Made by a program: the position numbers and the translations under genes
Source of the DNA: Spirochaetae bacterium HGW-Spirochaetae-7
GTDB lineage: Bacteria > Spirochaetota > Spirochaetia > Treponematales > UBA12059
NCBI GenBank assembly: GCA_002839245.1
Contig: PGXR01000010.1
Coordinates: forward strand, 1 to 22,380
Length of the DNA stretch: 22,380 bases
Reading direction: 5' to 3'
In this document: positions 1-7,735 of the stretch, in pieces
How the letters are laid out: each line of letters begins with the position of its first letter
How positions within the stretch are numbered: the first letter of the stretch is position 1
Notes under the pieces: model-generated
What the model was told of the DNA's origin: nothing
Databases searched by the model: none
Seen by the model: only the letters and a program-made list of their open reading frames with translations

Positions 1-421
1 CGGCCTCCACGCCGCCCGCCACGCGCCGGGCCGTGAAGAGGACCAGGTTATGCAATTGCTCGGGCGCGCCGGCAAGCTGTTCCCGCAATGATGGCGTAAC
101 AATCACATCGGCGCAGAGCCGGTAGTACAGGTCCTCGCGGAAGCGGCGCGCGCCCATCTCCAGGGCCATGTCCCGGTTGGTGGCGGCCACGATCTTGCCG
201 TCGAAGCGGCGCGGGCCGCTTTCCCCGACCCGCTGGAAGGTGCGGTTCTGCAATACGCGCAGGAGCTTCACCTGCAGTGAGGTCTCGAGTTCGCCCAACT
301 CGTCAAGGAATACCGTGCCATGGGGCGGACAGGTTTCGAAGAGTCCCGCGCGATCCTCGATGGCCCCCGTGAAAGCGCCTTTCACGTGACCGAACAACTC
401 CGACTCGATCAGGGTGGGCGC
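1..421 (-). CDS. Fragment of a sigma-54-dependent activator AAA+ domain, in frame after glgC; runs off the window
   Basis: The frame continuing from GlgC carries hallmarks of bacterial enhancer-binding proteins. These are ESELFGH followed by the GAFTGA loop that contacts sigma-54 (frame residues 286-291), a Walker B block FLDELGE (about 309-315), the KLLRVLQ helix, AATNRD (sensor I) and RFREDLYYRL (arginine-finger region). Family members normally have a Walker A loop (GxxGxGKE type) about 60-70 residues before GAFTGA. Here that space is occupied by GlgC sequence, so the ATPase fold is incomplete. The C-terminal helix-turn-helix, if any, lies beyond the window. The fragment is therefore either the far side of an assembly chimera or the remains of a recombination. 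An active GlgC-AAA+ fusion enzyme seems unlikely. Confidence 0.85.
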
Positions 422-1234
422 GATGGCCGTCAGGTCGAGGTTCGCCTCGTAGAAGCTCTTGATTGTCCCGATGTCTTCCCAGTATCCGTCGAAGATATAG
501 GCGTTGATTTCCTGCTCCCCGAGTATCATCGGGATGATTTCCTTGCCGAAGTCGTTGGCGTCGTTGTCGAGGCTTTGTTCCATCAGGGCGGCATCGAAGA
601 TGTAAATCCCCATGGAAGCCAGGTAATCCTTGGACCCGCGGCGTTCCTTGCGAAGTTCCGCGGGAATCTTGTAATCGGAGATGTCCTTGACGGGACCCGG
701 TTTCTCCTGGAATTCGACGATTTTGCTGTTGCTGTCTATCTTCACGATGCCAAACGAGCTGGCATCCTCCCTGTTTACCGTGGTGCAGGCTATGGTCAGG
801 CTCTTTCCCGACTCCAGGTGCTTCTGGAACATGTCTGCGAGGTCCATCCGGTAGAGTTGGTCGCCGGAGACTATCACGTAATGGGTGGGGTTCTGCGGCC
901 TGAAATGGACGAGGTTCTTCCTCACGGCGTCAGCCGTGCCCTCGTACCAGCCGGAATGTGTCAGTGTCTGCTCCGCCGCGAGAACCTCTGCGAAACCGTC
1001 TGAAAAGTTGTCGAAAACATAGGTCTTGGCAATATGGAGGTGCAGGGAAGCCGAATTGAACTGGGTCAGTATGTATATCTGCTTGAAACCGGAGTTGATG
1101 CAGTTCGAAATGGGGATATCGACTATCCTGTATCTACCACCGAACGGTACGGCGGGTTTGGCCCTGTCTTTCGTCAGCGGGAATAGCCTCGAACCCTTGC
1201 CTCCGCCGAGGACGATCGAGAGAACCCTGTTCAT
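422..1234 (-). CDS. glgC: Glucose-1-phosphate adenylyltransferase, N-terminal nucleotidyltransferase part only (frame runs on into unrelated AAA+ sequence)
   Basis: GlgC makes ADP-glucose from ATP and glucose-1-phosphate, the first committed step of bacterial glycogen synthesis in the cytoplasm. Residues 1-271 match the catalytic domain: the GGGKGSRLFPLT nucleotide loop at about residues 10-21, then AKPAVPFGG, the DIPISNC block, LTQFNSASLHLH, the GTADAVRKN block, SGDQLYRMD, ASMGIYIF and WEDIGTI. The ATG start at 1234 has an AGGAGG ribosome site 7 bases upstream and an extended -10 promoter. GlgC proteins are normally about 400-430 residues and end in a left-handed beta-helix that handles allostery and oligomerisation. 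Here that domain is missing: after the segment reading YEANLDLTAIAP the same frame continues as a sigma-54 activator AAA+ domain. I see no stop or frameshift at the join. The N-terminal identification is very secure; whether this is a real gene product is doubtful. Confidence 0.93.
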
Positions 1235-1261
1235 GTTTGCCTCCTGAAGCTGCTTTTAAGC

Positions 1262-1288
1262 ATTATACCACGACTCACGGTCTGGCAA
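1262..1288 (-). promoter_or_regulatory. Promoter of glgC
   Basis: On the minus strand a perfect TATAAT lies at 1267-1262, preceded by TGG, giving an extended -10 of the TGnTATAAT type. TTGCCA at 1288-1283 would be the -35 with a short 15-base spacer. The predicted start point lies about 20 bases before the glgC ATG, and AGGAGG sits between them. Confidence 0.7.
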
Positions 1289-1303
1289 TGGCAGATTCCG
1301 TGA

Positions 1304-1332
1304 TTTACCAACGCCCGCTTTTATCATATCAT
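1304..1332 (+). promoter_or_regulatory. Possible promoter of mrfAB
   Basis: TTTACC at 1304-1309 and TATCAT at 1327-1332 are spaced 17 bases apart. The -10 ends only 9 bases before the ATG at 1342, so the mRNA would be nearly leaderless; no ribosome site is visible before that ATG. The hexamers are imperfect, so this is tentative. Confidence 0.4.
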
Positions 1333-1341
1333 GATGTGGCC

Positions 1342-3669
1342 ATGATCAATGAAGACAGCAAAGACGCGGTAGAAGAATTCCTGTCGGATCCGGAGATAGC
1401 TCCGTTCGTCACGCGTGTAGAGCGATTGCCGGCAGTCGAGGCAATCTGGACCGATTTTCCTCCGGGGCTTGACCCGCGGCTCAGGCAGGCGCTCGCCAGC
1501 CGAGGCGTTGATCGCCTCTACAGCCACCAGCGGGCGTGCTGGGACCTTGCCGCCGCGGGAAACGACTACGTCGTCGTCACCCCGACCGCCAGCGGCAAGA
1601 CGCTATGCTACAACCTTCCCGTAGCCCAGGCTCTGCTCGACGACCCTGACGCCAGGGCTCTGTACCTCTTTCCGACCAAGGCGTTGTCGCAGGATCAGCA
1701 GGCGGAGATGAACGCGCTCATCGAAGCGGGAAACTTGCCGATCAAGGCAGCCACTTTCGACGGGGATACTCCCCAGTCGACGAGAAAGGCCGCGCGCGAC
1801 TCGGGGCGGATAATCATAAGCAACCCGGACATGCTACACTCGGGCGTCCTGCCCAACCACGCCAAGTGGATAAAGTTTTTCGCCGGCCTGCGCTACGTCG
1901 TCATAGACGAGATGCACGCGTACCGCGGCGTATTCGGCAGCCATGTCGCCAATGTCATCCGACGGCTCATCAGGATATGCGCGCACTACGGCGCCGCGCC
2001 CCGCTTCATCCTCTGCTCCGCGACGATAGGAAACCCGGGCGAACTGGCCGAGGCGCTTGTCGGGCGGCCGGTGACGGCGGTAACCCAAAACGGCGCACCG
2101 CGTGCCGAAAAGGCGGTCGTGTTCTATAATCCGCCCCTGGTCGATGCCGTGCAGGGCATCCGCAAGAGTTCGGCGAACGAATCCATGGAGATTGCGGCCA
2201 AGCTCCTCGCCTCGGGAACGAGGACGATACTGTTCGCCCGTTCGAGGCTCAAAGTCGAGATCCTCGCTTCGTACCTCAACCAGCGCTTCGAGAACATCTA
2301 TACCGACAACCGGCACATCAGGGTCGAACCGTACCGCTCCGGGCTGCTGCCAGGCGAGCGGAGGCTCATCGAGCGCGGCCTGCGGGAAGGCAGCATCCAC
2401 GGCGTCGTTTCCACGAACGCGCTCGAACTCGGCATCGACATCGGCGGCCTGGACGCGGCGGTGATAGCCGGCTGGCCGGGAAGCCTTTCGTCCTTCTGGC
2501 AGCAGGCGGGCAGGGCTGGCCGCCGCCGCGGCGCTTCGATGGCCGTATACGTCGCCTCGAGCGCGCCGGTCGACCAGTACCTGATAGCCCATCCGGAACG
2601 ATTTTTAGGCTCCGGAGCGGAGAACGCCAGGATCGACGCTGACAATCCCTACGTCTACGCCGACCATGTCAAATGCGCCGCCTTCGAGTTGCCGTTCAGG
2701 GAAGGAGAACCGTTCGGCCCCGACGTCGGAGAGGTGCTGGCATTCCTCGAGGAGACGGGTACAGTCCGCAACACCGGTGGCAGGTGGTTCTGGTCCGACT
2801 CGGGCTATCCCGCGGAAAAGATATCGTTGCGGTCGGCGACGGCCGACAACGTAGTCATCATCGACACGACGAAGGGCCGCAACGAGGTCATCGGCGAAAT
2901 GGACAGGCCGAGCGCCAAGGAACTCGTTTTCGACGACGCGATCTACATCCACCGCGGCAGGCAGTATATCGTCCTGAAACTCGATATAGAGAACCGCCAG
3001 TGCCTCGTCGAAGAGCGTGAGACCAATTACTATACCGACGCAGTCGTCAAGACCGACATCAAGGTCCTGTCAGAAGACGAGCGCGGAGGTTCGGAGTCGT
3101 TGCCATTCGTCGTAGGTGACCTCCTTGTACGGTCAAGCGCGGAGAAATTCAAAAAATTGCGTTTCCATACCAACGAGAACATCGGTTACGGAGAGATATA
3201 CCTCCCGCCGGAGGAAATGCAGACCAGGGCCGTCGCCGTGCTGTTCCCCGCGACGGGTCGTCCCGGCGCCATCCTGGCTGCCATGGGCGAACTTGAACGA
3301 GCGGCCGTGCTTTCCGCGTTCTGCGGCACCGTCAGGTCGCTGGCTCCAGTCAACCTCCTCTGCGACCGCTCCGACCTAGGCGCCACGTGGCGGGCGCGGG
3401 ACGACCATTACGGCATCCCGGCTGTCTACCTGTGGGACCGGTATCCGGGCGGTACCGGTTTGACGGAAGCGCTGGCGCTTTCCCTCCCCGGGGTCCTGAA
3501 AAACGCCCTCGAGCGCGTGGCTAGCTGCGATTGCGAAGATGGCTGCCCATCATGCGTCGGCGTGGCCGACCAGGCTTTCGCGGCGGTACGGAAGCGGAAG
3601 GCAGGCGCAAAACGCGTGCTGGAAGCAGCCTTGATGGCGGTCGGGCGGGATGGGGCCCTGGAAGGCTAG
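1342..3669 (+). CDS. mrfA: DEAD/DEAH-box helicase of the MrfA (YprA) family
   Basis: This is a 775-residue superfamily 2 helicase. Visible motifs are Walker A TPTASGKT (80-87), the DEMH box (189-192), the SAT motif (LCSATIGNP), and the C-terminal helicase motif QQAGRAGRRRG. Near residue 730 is a CDCEDGCPSC cluster typical of the C-terminal zinc-binding DUF1998-type domain. In Bacillus subtilis MrfA works with the exonuclease MrfB in a UvrABC-independent excision repair of mitomycin C lesions. The gene immediately downstream here is an MrfB homologue, which strongly supports the assignment. The open frame extends upstream to a TTG at 1237. ATG 1342 was chosen because an earlier ATG (1288) overlaps the glgC promoter and because a -10-like box lies just before 1342. 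ATG 1288 remains possible. Length is close to the roughly 750 residues of the Bacillus protein. Confidence 0.9.
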   Translation: MINEDSKDAVEEFLSDPEIAPFVTRVERLPAVEAIWTDFPPGLDPRLRQALASRGVDRLYSHQRACWDLAAAGNDYVVVTPTASGKTLCYNLPVAQALLDDPDARALYLFPTKALSQDQQAEMNALIEAGNLPIKAATFDGDTPQSTRKAARDSGRIIISNPDMLHSGVLPNHAKWIKFFAGLRYVVIDEMHAYRGVFGSHVANVIRRLIRICAHYGAAPRFILCSATIGNPGELAEALVGRPVTAVTQNGAPRAEKAVVFYNPPLVDAVQGIRKSSANESMEIAAKLLASGTRTILFARSRLKVEILASYLNQRFENIYTDNRHIRVEPYRSGLLPGERRLIERGLREGSIHGVVSTNALELGIDIGGLDAAVIAGWPGSLSSFWQQAGRAGRRRGASMAVYVASSAPVDQYLIAHPERFLGSGAENARIDADNPYVYADHVKCAAFELPFREGEPFGPDVGEVLAFLEETGTVRNTGGRWFWSDSGYPAEKISLRSATADNVVIIDTTKGRNEVIGEMDRPSAKELVFDDAIYIHRGRQYIVLKLDIENRQCLVEERETNYYTDAVVKTDIKVLSEDERGGSESLPFVVGDLLVRSSAEKFKKLRFHTNENIGYGEIYLPPEEMQTRAVAVLFPATGRPGAILAAMGELERAAVLSAFCGTVRSLAPVNLLCDRSDLGATWRARDDHYGIPAVYLWDRYPGGTGLTEALALSLPGVLKNALERVASCDCEDGCPSCVGVADQAFAAVRKRKAGAKRVLEAALMAVGRDGALEG

Positions 3670-3672
3670 GGG

Positions 3673-4845
3673 ATGGCCGGAAACCTGCGCTCGAGGCTTG
3701 CCCGTATGCGTGACAGGGCGGCACCATCTGCTCCGCGGACTGAGCACCAGGCGCCTGAGGCCTTTCCTGATGGCTGGACTACGATAGGAGATGGCATAAG
3801 GTACAGGGAGACGACCCGTTCCGGGCCGGTTGCACCCGCGCGGTCGCCGGTCGAGCTTGGGGCGTTTTCCCGCCGGCTCGACAAGCTTGCGTGCTCCGCG
3901 GGCGGATTGGCGTTTTTCGACCTGGAAACCACTGGCCTGTCAGGCGGTTCCGGAACGGTGGCCTTTCTCGCTGCCTTCGGCAGTTTGCGCGATGACGGTG
4001 CCTTGTCGGTAAGGCAGTACTTCATGGAGGACTATCCCGCGGAGCCGGCCTTCATCGAGACGCTGTCGGCGGAATTCTCCCGCGCCGAGGCGCTGGTCAG
4101 CTATAACGGCTCGTCATTCGACATGCCCCTGTACGCCGTCCGCCGCGCCATGAACGGTTTCGGGCCGCCTGATCCCAAGCCCCACGCCGACGTGCTCCAT
4201 GCCGCCAGGCGGCTGTGGCGGACGACGATCGGCAACTGCTCGCTGTCGAGCATCGAGGATTCGGTGCTCGGCGTCAGGCGCGCAGGCGACATCCCCGGGT
4301 CGGAAGTGCCCGAGGCATGGTTCGACTGGGTCAAGCGCGGCCGCAGCGGGCTGCTCGCGCGGGTTTTTGAGCACAACGAGCTCGACGTCCGATCGCTCGC
4401 CGCCCTTTTTTTCCTGATCGCCGAAGCGGCCCGCGGCATAGGCTGGCCGGCCGCCTGCGACGCGGTGGGCCTCGCCGGGCTTCAGTCCAGGGTCGACGAG
4501 GCTCTCGCCGAACGTACTCTGAGGCAAGCGATCGCGGCAGAAGGGCAGGATGCGCGCAACCGTCGAGCCGCGAGGCCGCTGATGCGGCTCCTTGGGCGGA
4601 ACGGCAGGCCCGCAGAGCGCGACGAACTCGTCGGGTTCCTGCCTGACGACGCAGCAGGGTTGTTTGCCAAGTCGGTGCACGCCGAACGGCGGGCCGGCGA
4701 TGTCGCCGAAGCGCTGCTGCTCGCAATCGAGTCCGCGAAGGCGGCCCGTGAAGGCGGAACCCTGGCCATGCGTGCGTTGAAACGGGTAAGCAGGCTGGAG
4801 CGCAAGCTCGCCGGTCTTGTTCCGGACAGGCATTCCTCCGGCTAG
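3673..4845 (+). CDS. mrfB: RNase H-fold 3'-5' exonuclease of the MrfB (YprB) family
   Basis: This 390-residue protein has a DEDDh-type exonuclease core. FFDLETTGL gives Asp83 and Glu85, LVSYNGSSFDMPL gives Asp150, and HNELDVRSL gives His234 and Asp238, so all the metal-binding and general-base residues are present. The C-terminal third is Ala/Arg/Glu-rich and helical, resembling the TPR-like tail of Bacillus MrfB. In Bacillus the protein is the nuclease partner of MrfA in mitomycin repair, and substrate processing depends on the helicase. The ATG lies 3 bases after the mrfA stop, so the two are almost certainly co-transcribed. The 3' end overlaps the convergent rlmN gene by 4 bases. Confidence in family is high; the biological role is by homology and gene order. 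Confidence 0.88.
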   Translation: MAGNLRSRLARMRDRAAPSAPRTEHQAPEAFPDGWTTIGDGIRYRETTRSGPVAPARSPVELGAFSRRLDKLACSAGGLAFFDLETTGLSGGSGTVAFLAAFGSLRDDGALSVRQYFMEDYPAEPAFIETLSAEFSRAEALVSYNGSSFDMPLYAVRRAMNGFGPPDPKPHADVLHAARRLWRTTIGNCSLSSIEDSVLGVRRAGDIPGSEVPEAWFDWVKRGRSGLLARVFEHNELDVRSLAALFFLIAEAARGIGWPAACDAVGLAGLQSRVDEALAERTLRQAIAAEGQDARNRRAARPLMRLLGRNGRPAERDELVGFLPDDAAGLFAKSVHAERRAGDVAEALLLAIESAKAAREGGTLAMRALKRVSRLERKLAGLVPDRHSSG

Positions 4846-5885
4846 GGCTCTACCGCTCCAAGGGTGTCTCCAAGCTGCCCGCAGGCTCCGGCGACGCCCC
4901 TGCCGCGGCGCACACGCCGTACGGCGTTGATTCCGAGCCGTTCCAGCTCCGCTTCGAAGGCGGCGGCCTCACCCCTGACTGGTTCCCGGTAGGGCAGGCC
5001 AGGCACCGGGTTCCACGGAATCACGTTGACCTGTACATTGAGAGGACGTATCCAGTCAGCCATGGCCTTGGCGCTCTTGAGGCTCGAATTTTCTCCCCCC
5101 ATGATGGCTGCCTCGAGGGTGATCCTGTCTCCGGTTCTGGCTTGGTAATGGAGCAGGGCTTCCTTGAGGGACACCAGGTTCCACGAGCGGTTGACTGGCA
5201 TCAGTGCTGACCGCAGATCGTCTGTGGCGGCTGTCAGCGAAACGGCCAGCCTGACATGGGGGCCGTTGTCTGCCAGTTCAATGATGCCGGGCACTATGCC
5301 GCAGGTCGATATCGTTATCTTTCGGCGTGAAATGGCCAGACCATCCGGATGCGTGAATATCGCGATGGACCTACGGACCGACTCGAGGTTGAGCAGGGGT
5401 TCCCCCATGCCCATGAACACTATGTTTGAGGGCTTTCCGCGTATGGCTGCAAGATGGAAATACTGCTCGACTATCTCGTCGGGCCCGAGGTTGCGGAGAA
5501 GGCCAAGGGTGCCGGTCTTGCAGAAGGTGCATCCCATGGCGCAGCCGACCTGGGTCGACAGGCATGCGGTCATCCTGCCTTCCGCATCGGAGAGCAGCAC
5601 TGCCTCGATGGCCGCTCCCTCGCGGAGAGCCAACTTGAGCTTGACCGAGCCGTCTTCGCTGGCCAGGGTCCCGGCGACGACTGTCGAGAAGAGCGCTTCG
5701 TCGGACAGGCGCGCGCGTTCTCCGGCGGGAAGGTCGCTCATGTCGGAAAATGATCGTGCTCCCCTGGATATCCACTTGAAGGCCTGGCGGCCTCGGAATG
5801 CCGGTTGCAGCAGGAACGCCTTGGACAACTCCGCGGGCAGGAGGCCGGTGGCCGCGACATCCCGGCCAGGCTTGTCTATCGTCAC
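4842..5885 (-). CDS. rlmN: Dual-specificity 23S rRNA A2503 / tRNA A37 C2-methyltransferase
   Basis: RlmN is a radical SAM enzyme that methylates C2 of adenosine 2503 in 23S rRNA and adenosine 37 in some tRNAs. The 347-residue product has the iron-sulfur motif CAMGCTFC (Cys115, Cys119, Cys122), the SAM-binding block NIVFMGMGEPLLN, and the C-terminal Cys335 in GACGQLGD that forms the covalent intermediate with RNA in the known mechanism. The N-terminal RGRQAFKWI block is also typical. The start is GTG at 5885; it overlaps the TGA of the upstream TPR gene as GTGA, indicating translational coupling. Length is normal. Cfr is a related family, but its products confer resistance through C8 methylation, and nothing here points that way. 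Confidence 0.95.
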   Translation of the reverse strand: MTIDKPGRDVAATGLLPAELSKAFLLQPAFRGRQAFKWISRGARSFSDMSDLPAGERARLSDEALFSTVVAGTLASEDGSVKLKLALREGAAIEAVLLSDAEGRMTACLSTQVGCAMGCTFCKTGTLGLLRNLGPDEIVEQYFHLAAIRGKPSNIVFMGMGEPLLNLESVRRSIAIFTHPDGLAISRRKITISTCGIVPGIIELADNGPHVRLAVSLTAATDDLRSALMPVNRSWNLVSLKEALLHYQARTGDRITLEAAIMGGENSSLKSAKAMADWIRPLNVQVNVIPWNPVPGLPYREPVRGEAAAFEAELERLGINAVRRVRRGRGVAGACGQLGDTLGAVEP

Positions 5886-7027
5886 TTGTTCTGGATCTGG
5901 GCCATGAGTTCCTGGATATGCGGGTTCCGGATGCCGAAACGCATGAATTCCTGGAGTGTCTCTTCAGCTTTGCGTTTTTCGCCCGTCGCCAGGTAGCACT
6001 GTGCCAGTTCAAGGTGGAGCCGGTAGTTTTTCGCGTCGTTCTGGACGAGTCGGCAGAGGGATTCTTTGGCTGCCTCCACCTTCCCCTGCAGCCTTGAAAT
6101 AGTCGCGAGTCCGAGCACCGCGTATACGTCGAACTCGATGTTCAGGGCCCTCTCGTAATAATCCACGGCTTCCTCGAACCTGTCCATGCTGCGGTAGGCA
6201 TCGCCGGCGCGGGTAAGTATCACCTTGTTGCGGGGATCCTTGTTCAGGATGCGGTTCCAGTAATCCAGTGAGCGCTGGGGTTCTCCCGTGCCGCGGTAGC
6301 AGTCGGCCAGACCGAACAGCGCGTAGAAATTATCCTGTTCCTTGGCTAGCGCCTTCTCGAAGTACGGCACGCCCTGCTCGAACTGCTTGAGCTTTCTGTG
6401 GCAGTTGCCTATGGAGGTAAGCACCCTTATGTCGACGAGGTCTCCCTGGGCGTCCACCATGCGCTGCCAGTAATGGAGGGCGTCGCGGTATTCCTTGAAG
6501 TCGTAGTGCAAGTGCCCGAGGCCTATGAGGGCATACGGATTGTCGAATTCCATCTCCAGCACGCGAAGGTAGATGGCCTTGGATTTCCTGAAATCGCGAA
6601 CCTTTCGGTAGGCATCGGCTATGCGGGTCAGAACCGTGATGTTCTTGTTGTCATGGAGCAAGTACTGTTCCCATATTTCTATGGCCTTTTGGTACTGGTT
6701 GAGAGCCTTGTAGCAATCAGCCAGCCCGAAAAGCGCGTAGTTGTTGCCCGGGTGGTAGACAAGGCATTTCTTGTAATAATCGACGGCATCACGGTGAGCC
6801 GTGCGCTTTCGGGCCGCGTCGCCAAGCCCGACCAGCGCGTAGTTGTTTTCCGGATCCTTTTCAAGTATTGCCTTGAAGTTGCGCTCGGCATCGCCGACGC
6901 GATTTTCCTTGAGATACTGATAACCCTTTTTTGAAAGTTCTGCGATCTCCAGGAGCTCGGAATTTTGCTGGGGAGCCATCTCTGCGTCGAACTCCTGCCC
7001 ATCGGTGTGGTTGCTTGAGTCGCTCAT
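5882..7027 (-). CDS. TPR-repeat protein
   Basis: The 381-residue protein is built almost entirely of tetratricopeptide repeats, about ten units from residue 28 to the end. Recurrent signatures are ALVGLGDA, ALFGLADCY and ILTRIADAYRK, each followed by an amphipathic helix. TPR arrays are protein-interaction scaffolds; there is no signal peptide or membrane segment, so it is probably cytoplasmic. The ATG overlaps the stop of the small upstream gene as ATGA, and its own stop overlaps the rlmN start as GTGA, so the three form one coupled unit. Similar TPR proteins are common in treponemes, but I cannot assign a specific partner or function. The acidic N-terminus (first 25 residues) is not part of a repeat. 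Confidence 0.85.
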   Translation of the reverse strand: MSDSSNHTDGQEFDAEMAPQQNSELLEIAELSKKGYQYLKENRVGDAERNFKAILEKDPENNYALVGLGDAARKRTAHRDAVDYYKKCLVYHPGNNYALFGLADCYKALNQYQKAIEIWEQYLLHDNKNITVLTRIADAYRKVRDFRKSKAIYLRVLEMEFDNPYALIGLGHLHYDFKEYRDALHYWQRMVDAQGDLVDIRVLTSIGNCHRKLKQFEQGVPYFEKALAKEQDNFYALFGLADCYRGTGEPQRSLDYWNRILNKDPRNKVILTRAGDAYRSMDRFEEAVDYYERALNIEFDVYAVLGLATISRLQGKVEAAKESLCRLVQNDAKNYRLHLELAQCYLATGEKRKAEETLQEFMRFGIRNPHIQELMAQIQNK

Positions 7028-7362
7028 TCTTTTTCCTTTTCATCGAGCATTTTTCGTATTGCCAGTGCCGCGCGTTCGAGCAGCTCCTCGCTTCTTGTCT
7101 GATCATGGGACAACTTGAACATTTTCAGGGCGTCGACCGGGCGGCCGTCCTTCAGGTACGATTCGCCGACGCGCATGAGCCCGTCGGAATAGCCCGTGGT
7201 CTGGAATATTCGCCTGGCAGTTTCCAGGTCGCCCTTGTTGAAAATCGCATTGCCGCGGCGGTTGAGCTGCGCTTTCTGCGCGGAGGATAATTCTCCGTTA
7301 GGTTCGTCGACGGTCTTGATAAGGCCGCCATCAGGGAAATTCTCGAAAATGTCCTGATCCAT
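7024..7362 (-). CDS. Small conserved-type protein with one TPR-like region, first gene of the TPR-rlmN unit
   Basis: This 112-residue acidic protein has a helical core, about residues 30-85 (RRGNAIFNKGDLETARRIF, then GLMRVGESYLKDG), that reads like one and a half TPR units. A charged helical tail follows. No enzyme motif, signal peptide or membrane segment is visible. The start at ATG 7362 has GGAG about 5 bases upstream and lies 46 bases downstream of a good promoter -10. Its TGA overlaps the next ATG by 4 bases, so the two proteins are likely made in proportion and may interact. I do not recognise a named family. Confidence 0.75.
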   Translation of the reverse strand: MDQDIFENFPDGGLIKTVDEPNGELSSAQKAQLNRRGNAIFNKGDLETARRIFQTTGYSDGLMRVGESYLKDGRPVDALKMFKLSHDQTRSEELLERAALAIRKMLDEKEKE

Positions 7363-7408
7363 CCCGGCTCCGTCCCAGGCGCTTCGTATCGCCCATACCC
7401 CACGGTTC

Positions 7409-7436
7409 TGTATAGAATATAGAAGACTTCTGTAAA
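7409..7436 (-). promoter_or_regulatory. Promoter of the TPR-rlmN unit
   Basis: On the minus strand TTTACA (7436-7431) and TATACA (7414-7409) are separated by 16 bases in an AT-rich pocket between GC-rich genes. The predicted leader to the ATG at 7362 is about 40 bases. Confidence 0.6.
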
Positions 7437-7532
7437 TTAATCAATTCTGGCGTGCGTTACAGGTTGTGCGGTTTTTAAATCCAGGCGCGCTATAGTTGTA
7501 GTGAAGCGTTATGGATCTGCAACGCGGAGGCG

Positions 7533-7556
7533 CCCGTCCGGCGTTTCCGGGACGGG
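7533..7556 (+). repeat. Inverted repeat just before a candidate small ORF
   Basis: CCCGTCC (7533-7539) pairs with GGACGGG (7550-7556) across a 10-base loop. The right arm includes part of the GGGAG that would serve as ribosome site for the ATG at 7565. No T-run follows on either strand, so it does not look like an intrinsic terminator. Confidence 0.4.
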
Positions 7557-7564
7557 AGAGCCCG

Positions 7565-7735
7565 ATGATGTATGATGAAATCGGACTTGAGCCGATTGTT
7601 TCGGCCACGAGCGAGGAATCCATCCAGGTTGCCAGGCCGATCGACGGCGCCCGGTTGCCTCTTCCTGACAATTCTTCCGATGAAAGCCTACTGGACGAGC
7701 GTTTGACGCGTATCATCAGGGCCCTCGATCGCTGA
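7565..7735 (+). CDS. Possible small acidic protein, 56 residues (uncertain)
   Basis: This open frame fills much of the 7441-7687 gap between two minus-strand transcription units. It has two adjacent ATG codons (7565, 7568) and GGGAG 6 bases upstream. The product has no cysteines, membrane segment or recognised motif; its last 14 residues (LDERLTRIIRALDR) could form an amphipathic helix. It overlaps the 3' end of rsmD by 48 bases on the opposite strand, which weakens the case. The third codon position appears less GC-biased than in neighbouring genes. An upstream ATG at 7511 is in the same frame. It may equally be non-coding spacer; if it is not coding, I see nothing else in this gap but the hairpin. 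Confidence 0.3.
   Translation: MMYDEIGLEPIVSATSEESIQVARPIDGARLPLPDNSSDESLLDERLTRIIRALDR

Noticed and set aside
320..1003. 227-codon plus-strand frame opposite glgC
   Set aside because: The minus strand encodes unmistakable GlgC and AAA+ motifs; the plus frame has none.
1834..2592. Long open frame (252 codons) on the minus strand inside mrfA
   Set aside because: It is the antisense of a well-supported helicase in GC-rich DNA, where long shadow frames are common; the product has no recognisable motif.
4842..5885. Cfr-type resistance methyltransferase
   Set aside because: Length, N-terminus and tail match ordinary RlmN, in a housekeeping context with no mobile element nearby.
5164..5907. Open frame of 247 codons on plus opposite rlmN
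   Set aside because: rlmN has all its catalytic motifs; the antisense product is Ser/Arg-rich without motifs or a ribosome site.
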